64,000 nucleotides of DNA from Pectinatus cerevisiiphilus (GCF_004341685.1 NZ_SMAA01000003.1:62001-126000), one strand, 5' to 3'. Positions 1-9,577 are shown, numbered from the stretch's first letter. The notes: generated from the letters alone by a model not told the origin. Numbers and translations are program-made.

Positions 1-1
1 C

Positions 2-157
2 AAATGCAAACTGGAACGCGATTCTGTTGTACTGCTGGAGCAATTGAGAACTATCGATAAGAAAAGACTTCGCAATAAAATTACTACACTTGATAATAAC
101 ATAATGAAAAGCGTGGATGAGGCTGTAAAAGTCAGTATGGGGCTAGTACAGTTTTAA
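2..157 (+). CDS. mazF: MazF/PemK-type endoribonuclease toxin, C-terminal end only
   Basis: The open frame enters from the left window edge and ends at TAA 155-157, giving the last 51 residues of a protein. The tail reads like the C-terminus of MazF/EndoA toxins: a VVLLEQLRTIDKKRL stretch followed by a short acidic helix and a terminal SMGLVQF. In this family that segment forms the last strand and helix of the SH3-like mRNA interferase fold. MazF cleaves mRNA at short sequences and is neutralised by a MazE antitoxin encoded just upstream, which lies outside the window. The start and catalytic N-terminus cannot be seen, so activity cannot be judged. The family call is from recognition of the tail alone. 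Confidence 0.8.
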   Translation, partial: KCKLERDSVVLLEQLRTIDKKRLRNKITTLDNNIMKSVDEAVKVSMGLVQF

Positions 158-501
158 ACGGAATTAGAATATCAGCGGCAGAATTAAACGATGAGTGATG
201 ATATGAAGATGGATTATAGTTACTTTATAAATTGGGCAATAACACCTGACAGCGATATGAACGGGAATGTGTAATACATAAATTAGGTATCTGAATACTG
301 AAAATGGTTTTGCCGCTTTTTAGTGACATTAAAAGGAAAAACACGGCTTTAAGAATAATTGTTATTTATTATTTTGAGGCATGGTAATAGAGAAAACTTG
401 TCGATTGACTATTGTATTCTTTTACAGCAAAAAGGAGCAGCATGGTCTATGGACGGTAAAAATATCGGAGAATTGGATCTGATGGAAAGTGAGTAGCAGT
501 T
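158..501. other. Intergenic stretch before the amidase gene
   Basis: This 344-bp gap has no convincing gene. It is AT-rich, with two very short ATG frames (191-274 and 449-496) that lack a good ribosome binding site or recognisable sequence. A GGAAAGTGAG stretch at 484-493 serves as the ribosome binding site of the downstream TTG-started amidase gene. I see no clear intrinsic terminator after the mazF fragment, so read-through is possible. Confidence 0.4.
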
Positions 502-1545
502 TTGTTAAAAAAGACATCGTTATTTTTAGTACTTGCAATATTTTTGTTTCAAGCGGTTTGTTTAGCAGGTTCTTTTTCGCCGGATGATTTTCGGTATAGT
601 GTTCTGCGGTCATCTTCAGTCACAAATTATTTACATATGGAATTTAGACTGAGTGACAAAAATACCAAATATACTTTACAGGTGAATCCGGAAAATAAAA
701 GGGAGCTTTTTCTGACTATTTCTGATACAAAGCTCAAGCACAATAATTTAAAGCAGACTGCATTGGATGGTGAGTTTGCCGATAAGATAAGCTTTAAAGA
801 TGACGGCGCCAATATCAGGGCAGTCATTTCTCTTCCGTATGATGCTGACCAAGCTGATTACAAGGCATATATGGTTGATAACAATAAGTCCAAATCGGGA
901 AATAATGTTTTGGCAGTTGATATTAGTAAAAAAGAAGTGCAAAAGTCTGTATCGCCATCGCTGCAGGCGGTAGCGGGACATGTTATAGTTATTGATCCAG
1001 GGCATGGAGGCAGTGATTCAGGTGCTGTTGGGCCTGATGGGATAATGGAAAAAAATGTTACACTTGCTGTAGCCCAAAAGGTGTATAATATTCTTGTCAA
1101 TAATGGGGCTACTGTAATTATGACACGCACCACGGATAGAGATGTATATGCACCTAATGCCAGTGCCGTAGATGAATTGCAGGCACGTGTTAATGTGGGC
1201 GAATTTACAAGAGGTACAGATATTTTCTTAAGTATTCATGCAAATTCTTTTTCTAGTCCTTCTGCTAATGGGACAGGAACCTATTATTATCAATATTCGC
1301 CGCAAGGTGAAAGACTGGCTTCACTGATGCAGGAAGAAATGATAAATGCTAACGGACTTACTGACAGAGGGACGGCGGCAGCTAATTTTTATGTCTTGAA
1401 ACATACGTCTATGCCTTCGGCATTGATAGAGCTTGCATTTATATCCAATTATCAGGAAGAACAGCTGCTGAACAGCGATGATTTTCAAGAAACGATGGCA
1501 GAAGCTATCTGTAGAGGCATCAGCAGATATTTCCAAGGTAGTTAA
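502..1545 (+). CDS. Exported N-acetylmuramoyl-L-alanine amidase (Amidase_3)
   Basis: A 347-residue protein that should cleave the amide bond between N-acetylmuramic acid and the peptide stem of peptidoglycan. It starts at TTG, preceded by GGAAAGTGAG. Residues 1-22 form a signal peptide ending in VCLA, so it acts outside the cytoplasmic membrane. Residues about 25-145 look like an AMIN-type beta domain used for envelope targeting (inference). Residues about 160-345 are the zinc amidase: IDPGHGG and IMEKN supply His and Glu ligands, SIHANS the second His, and ALIELAFISN the catalytic Glu. It is followed 15 bp later by a GerMN lipoprotein and probably co-transcribed with it. Roles in cell separation or wall turnover are both possible; the subfamily is not decided by the sequence. 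Confidence 0.88.
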   Translation: MLKKTSLFLVLAIFLFQAVCLAGSFSPDDFRYSVLRSSSVTNYLHMEFRLSDKNTKYTLQVNPENKRELFLTISDTKLKHNNLKQTALDGEFADKISFKDDGANIRAVISLPYDADQADYKAYMVDNNKSKSGNNVLAVDISKKEVQKSVSPSLQAVAGHVIVIDPGHGGSDSGAVGPDGIMEKNVTLAVAQKVYNILVNNGATVIMTRTTDRDVYAPNASAVDELQARVNVGEFTRGTDIFLSIHANSFSSPSANGTGTYYYQYSPQGERLASLMQEEMINANGLTDRGTAAANFYVLKHTSMPSALIELAFISNYQEEQLLNSDDFQETMAEAICRGISRYFQGS

Positions 1546-1560
1546 GGAGGGGTAAATAGT

Positions 1561-2145
1561 TTGAAGCAAATAAAAACAGTACTGGCGGTATTTCTGGTTC
1601 TTTCAGTGGTTTTAGTAGCCGGATGTAGCAGTAATACTGATAATAAGGAACAGGCCGGCCAACAAAATGGGCAGATAACGGCTAATGACCAGGCTAAACC
1701 AGAAAAAGCTGCTCCAGATAAAAAAGCGGCAAAGAATATTAAGATGACAGTGTATTTTCCAGATGAGAACGGGCAAAAACTGATTGCTGCAGAAAGAACA
1801 CTGGACATTTCCACTGACGATAAATATACTGCGGCAATTAAAGCTTTATTACAGGGGCCGAAAAAGGGTGAAGGCATAGCCATTATTCCTGCGGGAACTA
1901 AGTTATTAGGTGTTACTGTCAACAAGGACGGACTTGCCGAAGTTAACTTTGACAATACGTTTGTTAAAAAGTTCTCAGGGGGCTCTACAGGAGAAATAAT
2001 GCTTGTTGGTTCGATAACTGATACGCTTACAAATTTTTCTGAAGTAAAAACTGTACGTTTTTTGGTGGATGGAAAACCATTGGAAACTTTAAGCGGACAT
2101 CTTGATTTGACGACACCTGTTACACGAATGCAGAATATATTATAA
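1561..2145 (+). CDS. GerMN-domain lipoprotein
   Basis: A 194-residue predicted lipoprotein. TTG start, with AAGGAGGGG just upstream at 1546-1554. Residues 1-21 are a lipoprotein signal with lipobox VAGC, so Cys22 would be lipidated and the protein anchored to a membrane facing outward. A Lys/Ala/Gln-rich linker (about 25-58) leads to a C-terminal GerMN (sporulation/spore germination, GerM-like) domain: it contains ALLQGPKKGEG, VNKDGLAEVNF and VRFLVDGKP, which are typical of the family. GerMN domains are often paired with amidases in sporulation or cell-wall contexts, and the gene directly upstream is an amidase. The precise function is unknown; non-sporulating relatives also carry it. Confidence 0.82.
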   Translation: MKQIKTVLAVFLVLSVVLVAGCSSNTDNKEQAGQQNGQITANDQAKPEKAAPDKKAAKNIKMTVYFPDENGQKLIAAERTLDISTDDKYTAAIKALLQGPKKGEGIAIIPAGTKLLGVTVNKDGLAEVNFDNTFVKKFSGGSTGEIMLVGSITDTLTNFSEVKTVRFLVDGKPLETLSGHLDLTTPVTRMQNIL

Positions 2146-2153
2146 AAAATTAT

Positions 2154-2194
2154 AAAAAACGCTCCGGTGTATTATTGCACCGGAGCGTTTTTTT
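2154..2194. terminator. Bidirectional intrinsic terminator
   Basis: An inverted repeat with arms 2160-2169 and 2178-2187 (CGCTCCGGTG / CACCGGAGCG) and an 8-nt loop. It is flanked by six A's on the left and seven T's on the right, so it can terminate transcription from both sides. It ends the amidase-GerMN unit and the convergent minus-strand HTH gene. The stop codon of the minus gene (2172-2174) lies inside the loop, so one arm is also coding sequence. Confidence 0.9.
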
Positions 2195-3689
2195 GCCATA
2201 TGCGGTATAGTAAAGCATTATTTTTTTTATATATATCTTCTAGTTCATCTGCGGAAAATTTACGGCACGTTGGCCTATCCTGTAAATTTCGGAAAAATTG
2301 ATTGAACTTATCGATTAAAAGAGTGTCCTTGAGTAAATATATGGTCTTGCTGACATTTTTTAAGAAGGATTTATTCTTTTTTAAATATGCCGTTTTTGTA
2401 TTGCTGTAATATGAGAGTTTAAAATATTCTTCCTCGTTTTGCGGTTGTGATTCGCCCAACAGATAAACATTTATATTAGGATTTTTCTGCATGGATTTTA
2501 TTAATTGTTGAAGTTGTGCCTCTCTTTCCTGGGCCGAGGTCACATAATCAATTTCACCGTAAGTCAGCTGGCCGTTTTCTATATAACGAATTATGTTTGC
2601 TTCAGGTAAAAAGAAATCAATATGCGCGCTTTCAAATTGTTCTTCCCATGTTATTTGCATATTTTGGATGGTCTTTTGCATGTCAGAAGAATATTTATAG
2701 TCACGTGAAGAGTTAAGCAGTTTTTTGAATGCTTGGGCGGGCAGAAAAAATTCAAAACCTTTGGCGCAGAAAAGCAGAAGATCACTGTCCAAATAAAAGA
2801 ATGAACGGAATTTTACCAATTCTATATCATGTTTCGGTTCAAGAATACAACTTTTATAATCAAATTTCTCAAATGTGCGTTCCCATATTTCTTTTGATAT
2901 ATTTTTATCTGCTATATAAGTGCATATATCCATTAAATTATCTTTATGTATTGAATATTGAAGCGAAAAATAATTTTTAACAGTTATCACATTAGAATGG
3001 GAAAAACTCTGGTCATTATATATATGGAAATTGATATTGATATACTTGTTGAGCATACTGTAAAGGCGTGGAATAAAGGAAGCTGGTGCATGGGCAAGCT
3101 TATCTGTATTGCAGCCAATGTATATATTGATATTTTCGGATGAAAAATGACAATAACTGAGGAAATCTAGAAAGGCATCACGGGAAAGAAGGGTGACGAT
3201 ATCACTTGTTATTAGGATGCTGATACTTTCCTGTAAACCGCTAAGCAAAGAAGCTATTTTGCTATTGAAAAATTTTTTTATGTTAGTTCTTCCTACTATG
3301 GTCTGATAAGGAGTTGTTGGTGAAAAGCTTTGTTCATTATTAGCGGGTAATGATTCTGCTTGATTTTGATAATAGGCATCGTTAAGTAGATTATTGATTT
3401 CCTTATTTAAGCGTTCTTTTGCGTTTTCGGCAGTTATTTTAGTGGACAACTTTATGCCAAATTCATTAAAAAATGGATAAAGGCGGTCTTGCTTTACAAG
3501 CTCCTCTGCTATAAATTCGGCGATACGGTGATTGACACGTGCTATATATTTAGGCGAGGGGCGATTGATATTGTTGCACCATTTACTTAGATAGGAAACA
3601 TCATAACCTATGAAGTCAGCAAGTGCACTGAGTTTAATGCTGGAAAATTTTATAAGATGCTTTAAAGTCTGCGAAAAATTCTTTCTCAT
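2172..3689 (-). CDS. Unknown 505-aa protein with N-terminal helix-turn-helix
   Basis: I do not recognise the full-length family. Residues about 10-60 look like an XRE-type helix-turn-helix: LSALADFIGYDVSYLSKW matches a helix-turn-recognition-helix layout, followed by a stretch resembling NRPSPKYIARV. The remaining ~440 residues show no motif I can name; they are rich in aromatic and charged residues with no membrane segment or signal peptide. This suggests a cytoplasmic DNA-binding regulator with a large sensor or effector region. It diverges from the lactate permease gene across a 712-bp gap holding several TTGAAT half-sites, so it may control the lactate cluster; that is inference only. Its 3' end overlaps the bidirectional terminator. 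Confidence 0.6.
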   Translation of the reverse strand: MRKNFSQTLKHLIKFSSIKLSALADFIGYDVSYLSKWCNNINRPSPKYIARVNHRIAEFIAEELVKQDRLYPFFNEFGIKLSTKITAENAKERLNKEINNLLNDAYYQNQAESLPANNEQSFSPTTPYQTIVGRTNIKKFFNSKIASLLSGLQESISILITSDIVTLLSRDAFLDFLSYCHFSSENINIYIGCNTDKLAHAPASFIPRLYSMLNKYININFHIYNDQSFSHSNVITVKNYFSLQYSIHKDNLMDICTYIADKNISKEIWERTFEKFDYKSCILEPKHDIELVKFRSFFYLDSDLLLFCAKGFEFFLPAQAFKKLLNSSRDYKYSSDMQKTIQNMQITWEEQFESAHIDFFLPEANIIRYIENGQLTYGEIDYVTSAQEREAQLQQLIKSMQKNPNINVYLLGESQPQNEEEYFKLSYYSNTKTAYLKKNKSFLKNVSKTIYLLKDTLLIDKFNQFFRNLQDRPTCRKFSADELEDIYKKNNALLYRIWQKNAPVQ

Positions 3690-3822
3690 AGAGTACCAGT
3701 CCCTTTTTATTTAGTGAAAAATAAGCAATAAAAAAATAATATAACTATATTATACAATAATAATTAATAATATTAAAAATAAAATTAATTTATTCTACAA
3801 AATAGAAGATTGTTGATTTTTG

Positions 3823-3939
3823 TTGAATTACATTATTCAATAGAAATCAAAGAAATTAATAAAAAACCCATTGAATACAGTATTATTATAGATTGAATTT
3901 TTGAATAAAACAAGTTGATTGATATTCAAGAAAATAATT
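3823..3939. promoter_or_regulatory. Cluster of TTGAAT/ATTCAA half-sites
   Basis: TTGAAT occurs at 3823-3828, 3871-3876, 3893-3898 and 3901-3906, and ATTCAA at 3835-3840 and 3934-3939. The first pair forms an inverted repeat with a 6-bp spacer (TTGAAT-N6-ATTCAA). The cluster sits 130-250 bp upstream of the HTH gene start. It could bind that regulator. In such AT-rich DNA chance cannot be excluded. Confidence 0.3.
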
Positions 3940-4031
3940 CATAGTAAAATAAAAGAATAATGCGCCTGAATTTAGTGTAAAAAATGAATTAAGCGAAAAT
4001 TCAAGACAAATGTAAACAAGTTTTGCTCACA

Positions 4032-4059
4032 TTGACTAATCACTGTATTTATCTATATT
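4032..4059 (+). promoter_or_regulatory. Candidate sigma-A promoter for the lactate cluster
   Basis: TTGACT at 4032-4037 and TATATT at 4054-4059 are separated by 16 bp and point toward the permease gene. It is the best -35/-10 match I see in the gap. Confidence 0.4.
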
Positions 4060-4164
4060 ATGTATGTAACAGGTTTAAATATTAATTTTAAATGTATACA
4101 ATATTTTATAAATTTAAAATATTTAAAGTGAAAGTAAAAATTAGATCTTTCTCTTAAAAAGTAC

Positions 4165-4182
4165 ACGTAAAAAGATTTACGT
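4165..4182. promoter_or_regulatory. Perfect inverted repeat ACGTAAA-N4-TTTACGT
   Basis: Seven-base arms with a 4-nt centre (AAGA), extendable on both sides by an imperfect CTTAAAAAG / CTTTTAAAG pairing. It lies about 220 bp before the permease start, downstream of the candidate promoter. It could be an operator or an RNA hairpin in the leader. No T-run follows, so it is not a standard terminator. Confidence 0.4.
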
Positions 4183-4401
4183 CGCTTTTAAAGAATAAGA
4201 GCGATGCAGATATAATTCTTTAAGGGAGTAATGTTAATAGTAGGGAAAGGAGCGCTGGTTTTATGAGATAAAATGGCAGTGAATTTCTAATAAATGGAGT
4301 GAGAAAAGTAGTATTTGGTAAGTTCTAGATTGGTAATAGATCGTAATAAGAGAAAGAGCGTAAATTTGCTTTTATAATATTTTGCGCGAGGAGAGATAAA
4401 A

Positions 4402-6141
4402 GTGTATATACAAAATTTTGATCCTTTAAATAATATGGTTGGATCAGCAGCATTAGCATTTCTACCAATTGTTTATTTTTTTGTGGCGTTGATAATATTT
4501 AAAATGAAAGGTCATTGGGCAGCAATAACTACTACTGTTTTAGCCATTGTATTAGCTGCTTTGGTTTACGACATGCCGGTTATTCTTTCCGTTATGTCAG
4601 CTATACATGGAATTTTATATGGGATTTTCCCTATAGGCTGGATCGTAATAGGTGCAGTTTTCTTATATAACATCAGTGTAAAGACAGGTCAATTTGAAAT
4701 TATAAAAAAATCAATTGTATCTATTACAAACGACAGACGGTTGCAACTGCTGCTTATTGCATTTTCCTTCGGTGCTTTTTTGGAAGGCTCGGCAGGGTTT
4801 GGTACACCTGTTGCAATAACATCAGCAATGCTCATCGGTATGGGATTCAAAGCGAAAAAAGCTGCTTGCCTCAGTTTGCTGGCAAACACCGCACCAGTAG
4901 CATTTGGTGGTTTGGGGATTCCAGTTTTGGTTGCTGCTCAGGTAACAGGTTTTTCAGGAGATTATATTGCTAAACTGCTAGCAATGATTTGTCCGATAAT
5001 TGGTTTTATTGTTCCTTTCTATTTAATACTGGTAATGGCTGGCTTGAAAGGCTTAAAAGAAGTTTGGCCGGCAGTGCTTGTTACATCAGTATTCTTTTCA
5101 ATACCAATGGGACTGACTTCCTATTTTGTTGGGCCTATTCTTCCAGATATAATCGCATCACTGGCTTCGATGATTGCTTTAGTACTCTTTTTGAAAATAT
5201 GGCAGCCGAAGCATATTTATCGGTTTGAAAATGAAGCAGAAGCATCAAGTGAACATATTGTTCTTAGTAAGAAAACGATTATAAAAGCTTGGAGTCCTTT
5301 TATTGTTTTGATATTATTCATCGCTGACTGGGGAATGAAAAGTGTTACCAGTTTGTTAGATTCAGTAAATATCCTTATACCGATACCATTTTTAAATAAT
5401 GCAATAATGAACAGTACAACAAATACCCTTGTAGAAGCAGTATTTAATTTCAACTGGCTTTCTGCCGCAGGTACAGGTATCGTTTTGGCCGCATTCATGT
5501 CTTGCATAATATTGCATGTTTCCGTTGGTAAATCAATTAGTATTTTTGCTGATACATTAAATGAATTAAAAATAGCTTTGCTTACTATAAGCGGTGTTTT
5601 GGCTTATGCTTATGTGGCAAATAACAGTGGTATGACAACTACAATGGGACTGTTAGTTTCGAAAACAGGAAATATGTTCCCGCTCTTTGCACCAATAGTT
5701 GGTTGGTTAGGCGTGTTTGTTACTGGTTCAGATACTTCCGCAAATGCACTCTTTGGTAAATTACAGACAACAGCATTTTCGGCAGTAGGCATATTACCGA
5801 TAATGGGTATTGGCGCCAATTTGGCAGGTGGGGCTGTAGGTAAGATGATATCTCCACAGTCTATAGCTATTGCAGCAGGCACGACTGGATTGACAGGTAG
5901 AGAAGGCGAAATTTATAAATTCAGTATGAAACATTCAATAATTTTATTAGCGATGATTTGCTGTATCATATACTTCCTCGATGGTATTTTCCTTTCTGTC
6001 CTTGTGTCTGAAGCAGGTAGTGGAAGTGCACAGGCAGCAAGCAGTACGGCATCTAGTGGTGGATTAATAATATTATTGGTTTCGTTCGTCATCGTTTTCT
6101 TAGCGAGAAAATTGTTACCATCATCTAAGACCACGGCCTGA
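4402..6141 (+). CDS. lctP: L-lactate permease (LctP family)
   Basis: A 579-residue, highly hydrophobic protein with about 12-14 membrane spans, typical in length for lactate permeases. It should import lactate together with protons. GTG start with GAGGAGAG about 7 nt upstream. Recognisable family stretches include [29 protein letters not shown] and [16 protein letters not shown], which form the conserved core of the LctP family. It is the first gene of the cluster and is followed by genes for lactate oxidation, which supports lactate (rather than glycolate) as main substrate. The C-terminal tail after residue 535 is a Ser/Ala-rich linker plus a last membrane helix. Confidence 0.93.
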   Translation: MYIQNFDPLNNMVGSAALAFLPIVYFFVALIIFKMKGHWAAITTTVLAIVLAALVYDMPVILSVMSAIHGILYGIFPIGWIVIGAVFLYNISVKTGQFEIIKKSIVSITNDRRLQLLLIAFSFGAFLEGSAGFGTPVAITSAMLIGMGFKAKKAACLSLLANTAPVAFGGLGIPVLVAAQVTGFSGDYIAKLLAMICPIIGFIVPFYLILVMAGLKGLKEVWPAVLVTSVFFSIPMGLTSYFVGPILPDIIASLASMIALVLFLKIWQPKHIYRFENEAEASSEHIVLSKKTIIKAWSPFIVLILFIADWGMKSVTSLLDSVNILIPIPFLNNAIMNSTTNTLVEAVFNFNWLSAAGTGIVLAAFMSCIILHVSVGKSISIFADTLNELKIALLTISGVLAYAYVANNSGMTTTMGLLVSKTGNMFPLFAPIVGWLGVFVTGSDTSANALFGKLQTTAFSAVGILPIMGIGANLAGGAVGKMISPQSIAIAAGTTGLTGREGEIYKFSMKHSIILLAMICCIIYFLDGIFLSVLVSEAGSGSAQAASSTASSGGLIILLVSFVIVFLARKLLPSSKTTA

Positions 6142-6179
6142 AAATATTAAAAATATGTAATGCTATGGAGAGAAGTAAA

Positions 6180-6973
6180 ATGAAAATACTGGTATGCATA
6201 AAACAAGTCCCCGGAACAAATAAGGTAGAAGTAGATGAGAAAACCGGGGTATTAAAAAGAAATGGTGCAGACAGCAAAATGAATCCGTATGACCTTTATG
6301 CACTGGAAACAGGACTGAGACTGAAAGAAAAATATGGCGGCACGGTAAGTGTTATTACAATGGGACCGCCACAGGCAAAGACTGTTTTGTATGAAGCGTT
6401 TTCTATGGGTGCGGATAACGGTGCGCTCATAACAGACAGAAAATTTGGCGGCGCTGACGTGCTGGCGACAAGCAGAACCCTGTCACAGGGCATAAAGAAG
6501 TTTGGTAAATTCGACATTATCTTATGCGGTTTGCAGACGACAGATGGAGATACGGCGCAGGTAGGCCCGGAAGTAGCTGAAATGCTGGATGTCCCGAATG
6601 TCTGCAACGTGCAGAAAATAGAAAGAGTAGAAAAAGACGGTATTGTTGTAGATATGGACATGCCGCATGACATAGAAACAGTAAAGGCATCCTTTCCCTG
6701 CCTGCTGACAGTGCAAAAAGACATCTATCAGCCGAGGCTTCCCTCGTATCTGAGAAAAAAAGAAACTATGAAAAAGATATTGAAATATATACCTTCAGCG
6801 ATATGCAGGACCAGGATGAAATGAAATACGGACTGAATGGTTCACCGACAAACGTACAGAGAATCTTTCCACCGGTAAGCGATAAAGTACAGGAATACCT
6901 GGAAGGAACGAGCGAAGAACTGGCGGCAAAGATTTATGGTACCCTGAAGCAGAAAAAATTCATAGTAGGATAG
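6180..6973 (+). CDS. lctB: Electron transfer flavoprotein beta subunit (LctB-like), frameshifted
   Basis: EtfB-family subunit that with EtfA/LctC binds FAD and AMP or FAD and passes electrons from the lactate dehydrogenase LctD. ATG 6180 is preceded by GGAGAG; an in-frame ATG at 6165 has no site of its own. Family landmarks are [37 protein letters not shown] and [12 protein letters not shown]. Near codon 197 the frame breaks: frame 0 runs into a TGA at 6822-6824, while the expected C-terminus ([10 protein letters not shown] to KKFIVG, stop 6971-6973) continues in the -1 frame from 6776. One missing A in the run 6771-6775 explains it. This may be a sequencing error, a real mutation or -1 slippage. 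Lying between intact lctP and lctC, it was surely functional until recently. Confidence 0.85.
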
Positions 6974-6983
6974 AGGGAAAAAC

Positions 6984-8180
6984 ATGGCAAAACTAGTAAT
7001 CCATCAAGAAAAGATAACAGACGCTAAAGCATTGATAGCGATTTGCCCGTTTGGCGCCATACAGGAAAAAGATGGAAAGATATCAATAAGCGCAGCCTGC
7101 CGGATGTGCCGGATGTGCGTAAAAAAAGGCCCTAAAGGGGCAATAGAGTATGTAGAAGGACAGAAAAAAGCGCAGATTGACAAGACAAAATGGCGCGGTA
7201 TAACAGTTTATGTAGATCATGTAGATGGTGTAATCCATCCCGTAACATATGAACTTCTGGGAAAAGCAAAAGAACTGGCAGCCAAGATAAAGCAGCCGGT
7301 ATATGCACTCTTCATCGGCAGCAGTATTAAGCATAAGGCTGAAGAACTGCTACACTATGGGGCAGACAAAGTATATATTTGCGATAAACCGCAGTTGGAA
7401 TACTTTAAAATAGAAGCTTATACCAGTGTCTTTGCAGAATTCATCAAGAAGATAAAACCGGCGGCAATCCTTGTCGGCGCTACGCCAGTAGGCAGACAGC
7501 TGGCACCGAGAGTGGCTGCGCGGTTTGGCACAGGGCTCACTGCCGACTGTACTATCCTTGACATAAAAGAAAACACCGATCTCGTCCAGATCCGTCCAGC
7601 TTTCGGTGGCAACATCATGGCTGAAATTCTCACACCGAACACCAGACCACAGATGGCTACCGTCCGTTATAAGATAATGGATGCGCCTAAATGGAATGAC
7701 GTAGTGACAGGTACAATAGAAGCACTGCCTGTCAGCGATGAGAAACTGAAGAGCCGCATTGAAGTTTTGGGCGTAACCAAAAAAGAAAAAGAACAAACAA
7801 TAGACGGGGCTGATGTCATTGTCGTTGCCGGCAGAGGCGTCAAGAAGAAGGCAGACCTCAAAATGATTGAAGAACTGGCAGACCTTCTCGGTGGCCAAAC
7901 AGCATCGACGAGACCTCTCGTAGAAGCGGGCTGGATGGACCCGAAAAAACAGATAGGGCTGAGCGGACGTACAGTAAGACCAAAATTAATAATCACCTGC
8001 GGCGTATCAGGGTCAGTTCAATTTGTGGCAGGCATGAACCATGCCGACACGATCTTTGCCATAAACAGCGACCCGAAGGCATCTATCTTCAAGACAGCCA
8101 ACTATGCTGTAAAGGCAGACCTCTATGATGTCATTCCTAAACTGATCGAAAAAATAAAAACAGGGGGAAAAGTACTATGA
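6984..8180 (+). CDS. lctC: Electron transfer flavoprotein alpha subunit with ferredoxin-like N-terminus (LctC-like)
   Basis: A 398-residue EtfA-family protein. Residues about 1-62 form a small ferredoxin-like extension with CPFGAI and CRMCRMC motifs, enough cysteines for one iron-sulfur cluster. Residues 70-260 are the Etf alpha/beta domain, and the C-terminal part has the FAD-binding signatures GRGVKK, GASTRP-like [19 protein letters not shown] and GVSGSVQF. Such extended EtfA proteins belong to bifurcating complexes such as LctBCD of Acetobacterium woodii, where NAD-dependent lactate oxidation is driven by ferredoxin oxidation. It begins 10 bp after the frameshifted etfB and overlaps lctD by 4 bp, so translation is coupled. 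Confidence 0.92.
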   Translation: MAKLVIHQEKITDAKALIAICPFGAIQEKDGKISISAACRMCRMCVKKGPKGAIEYVEGQKKAQIDKTKWRGITVYVDHVDGVIHPVTYELLGKAKELAAKIKQPVYALFIGSSIKHKAEELLHYGADKVYICDKPQLEYFKIEAYTSVFAEFIKKIKPAAILVGATPVGRQLAPRVAARFGTGLTADCTILDIKENTDLVQIRPAFGGNIMAEILTPNTRPQMATVRYKIMDAPKWNDVVTGTIEALPVSDEKLKSRIEVLGVTKKEKEQTIDGADVIVVAGRGVKKKADLKMIEELADLLGGQTASTRPLVEAGWMDPKKQIGLSGRTVRPKLIITCGVSGSVQFVAGMNHADTIFAINSDPKASIFKTANYAVKADLYDVIPKLIEKIKTGGKVL

Positions 8181-9577
8181 AACCCTATAAGCAAATAACC
8201 GAAGAGGACCTTAAAAACCTCGCTAAAATAATAGATAGGGAAAGAATTCTCTGGAAAAAAGAAATAAACGAAGAATACAGCCACGATGAACTGAGTGCCG
8301 GACAACATTATCCAGACATCGTAGTGAGAGTCACCAGTGCAGAAGAAGTTTCAAAAATTCTCGCCTATGCAAATAAGAACAATATCCCTGTTACCCCAAG
8401 AGGAGCTGGCACTGGACTTGTCGGTGCAGCAGTTGCTGTCGAACAGGGCATCATGATAGACACAACCTTGATGAACCATTTTCTGGAACTTGATGAACAA
8501 AACCTCACCTTGACCGTAGAACCGGGAGTACTACTCATGGAACTTGCCGAATATGTAGAAAAAAGAGGTTACTTCTATCCACCTGATCCTGGTGAAAAAT
8601 CCGCAACAATCGGCGGCAACATCAGTACCAATGCAGGCGGCATGAGAGCCGTAAAATTTGGTGTTACCCGTGACTACATCCGCGGCCTTGAAATAGTTCT
8701 TGCCGATGGGACCATAATGACCCTCGGCGGTAAAACAGTTAAAAACAGCTCTGGTTATGCCTTAAAAGACCTTATCGTGGGCTCAGAAGGAACACTTGCT
8801 ATTATCACCAAGGCAATCCTGCGGCTTTTGCCGTTACCAAAGAAAAATGTCAGCCTGCTCGTACCGTTCCCGACACTGGAACAAGCAATAAGGGCAGTGC
8901 CGCCGATCATAAAATCAAAGGCAATCCCTACGGCAATAGAATTCATGGAAAAAGAAGTAATCATGGACGCCGAAAAATACCTCGGCAGAAAATTCCCGGA
9001 CAATCAGGCAGATGCGTACCTGCTGCTTAAATTTGATGGCAATACAATGGAAGAAATCGCTTCCTACTATGATTCGGTAGCACAGATTTGTCTTGACCAA
9101 GGGGCAATAGACCTGCTTATCGCGGACACTGATGAAAGAGCTGAATCCATTTGGAAGGCAAGAGGGGCATTCCTCGAAGCAATAAAAAGCTCCACTACCG
9201 CCATGGATGAAGTCGACGTAGTAGTACCGCGCAGCAGCGTTAATGACCTTGTTGAATACATCCATAACCTGCAAAAACAAACAGGCACAAGAATAAAATG
9301 TTTCGGTCATGCGGGCGACGGCAACCTGCATGCCTATATACTCAAAGATGACATGACAGACGAACAATGGAAAAAGGCATTAGCAGTGACAATGGGGAAA
9401 ATGTACCAGAAGGCGCGTACCCTTAAAGGCAGTGTTTCTGGTGAACACGGCATAGGCTATGCCAAAAAAGAATATTTGAAACAATCTATGCCAGCAGAAG
9501 CATTACAGATTATGCAAGGCATAAAAAAGGCATTTGATCCGCATAATATTTTAAATCCTTGTAAAGTCTGCCAATAA
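8177..9577 (+). CDS. lctD: FAD-dependent lactate dehydrogenase subunit (LctD/GlcD family)
   Basis: A 466-residue FAD-linked oxidase that should oxidise lactate to pyruvate and hand electrons to the Etf pair. The N-terminal FAD_binding_4 (PCMH) domain has [11 protein letters not shown] and [17 protein letters not shown]. The C-terminal FAD-oxidase domain has the histidine-rich [27 protein letters not shown] and ends NPCKVCQ. The ATG overlaps the lctC stop (ATGA). The partner genes upstream argue for the electron-bifurcating lactate dehydrogenase over a glycolate oxidase. D- or L-lactate specificity cannot be read from sequence. Confidence 0.9.
   Translation: MKPYKQITEEDLKNLAKIIDRERILWKKEINEEYSHDELSAGQHYPDIVVRVTSAEEVSKILAYANKNNIPVTPRGAGTGLVGAAVAVEQGIMIDTTLMNHFLELDEQNLTLTVEPGVLLMELAEYVEKRGYFYPPDPGEKSATIGGNISTNAGGMRAVKFGVTRDYIRGLEIVLADGTIMTLGGKTVKNSSGYALKDLIVGSEGTLAIITKAILRLLPLPKKNVSLLVPFPTLEQAIRAVPPIIKSKAIPTAIEFMEKEVIMDAEKYLGRKFPDNQADAYLLLKFDGNTMEEIASYYDSVAQICLDQGAIDLLIADTDERAESIWKARGAFLEAIKSSTTAMDEVDVVVPRSSVNDLVEYIHNLQKQTGTRIKCFGHAGDGNLHAYILKDDMTDEQWKKALAVTMGKMYQKARTLKGSVSGEHGIGYAKKEYLKQSMPAEALQIMQGIKKAFDPHNILNPCKVCQ

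Larger units (their letters stand above)
3690..4401. other. Long AT-rich divergent control region upstream of the lactate permease
   Basis: This 712-bp stretch between the divergent HTH gene and the lactate permease gene has no supported CDS. It holds repeated TTGAAT/ATTCAA half-sites (3823-3939), a candidate sigma-A promoter (4032-4059) and a compact inverted repeat (4165-4182). If the promoter is right, the lctP mRNA has a leader of about 330 nt, long enough for post-transcriptional control. Confidence 0.5.

Noticed and set aside
191-274. 27-residue ATG frame after the mazF tail
   Set aside because: No ribosome binding site and no recognisable sequence; likely chance.
449-496. 15-residue frame before the amidase (MDGKNIGELD)
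   Set aside because: Too short, ends just before the amidase start; the nearby GGAAAGTGAG serves the amidase instead.
6165-6179. Earlier ATG for etfB at 6165
   Set aside because: GGAGAG lies after it, so it cannot be used for this ATG; ATG 6180 fits the family start.
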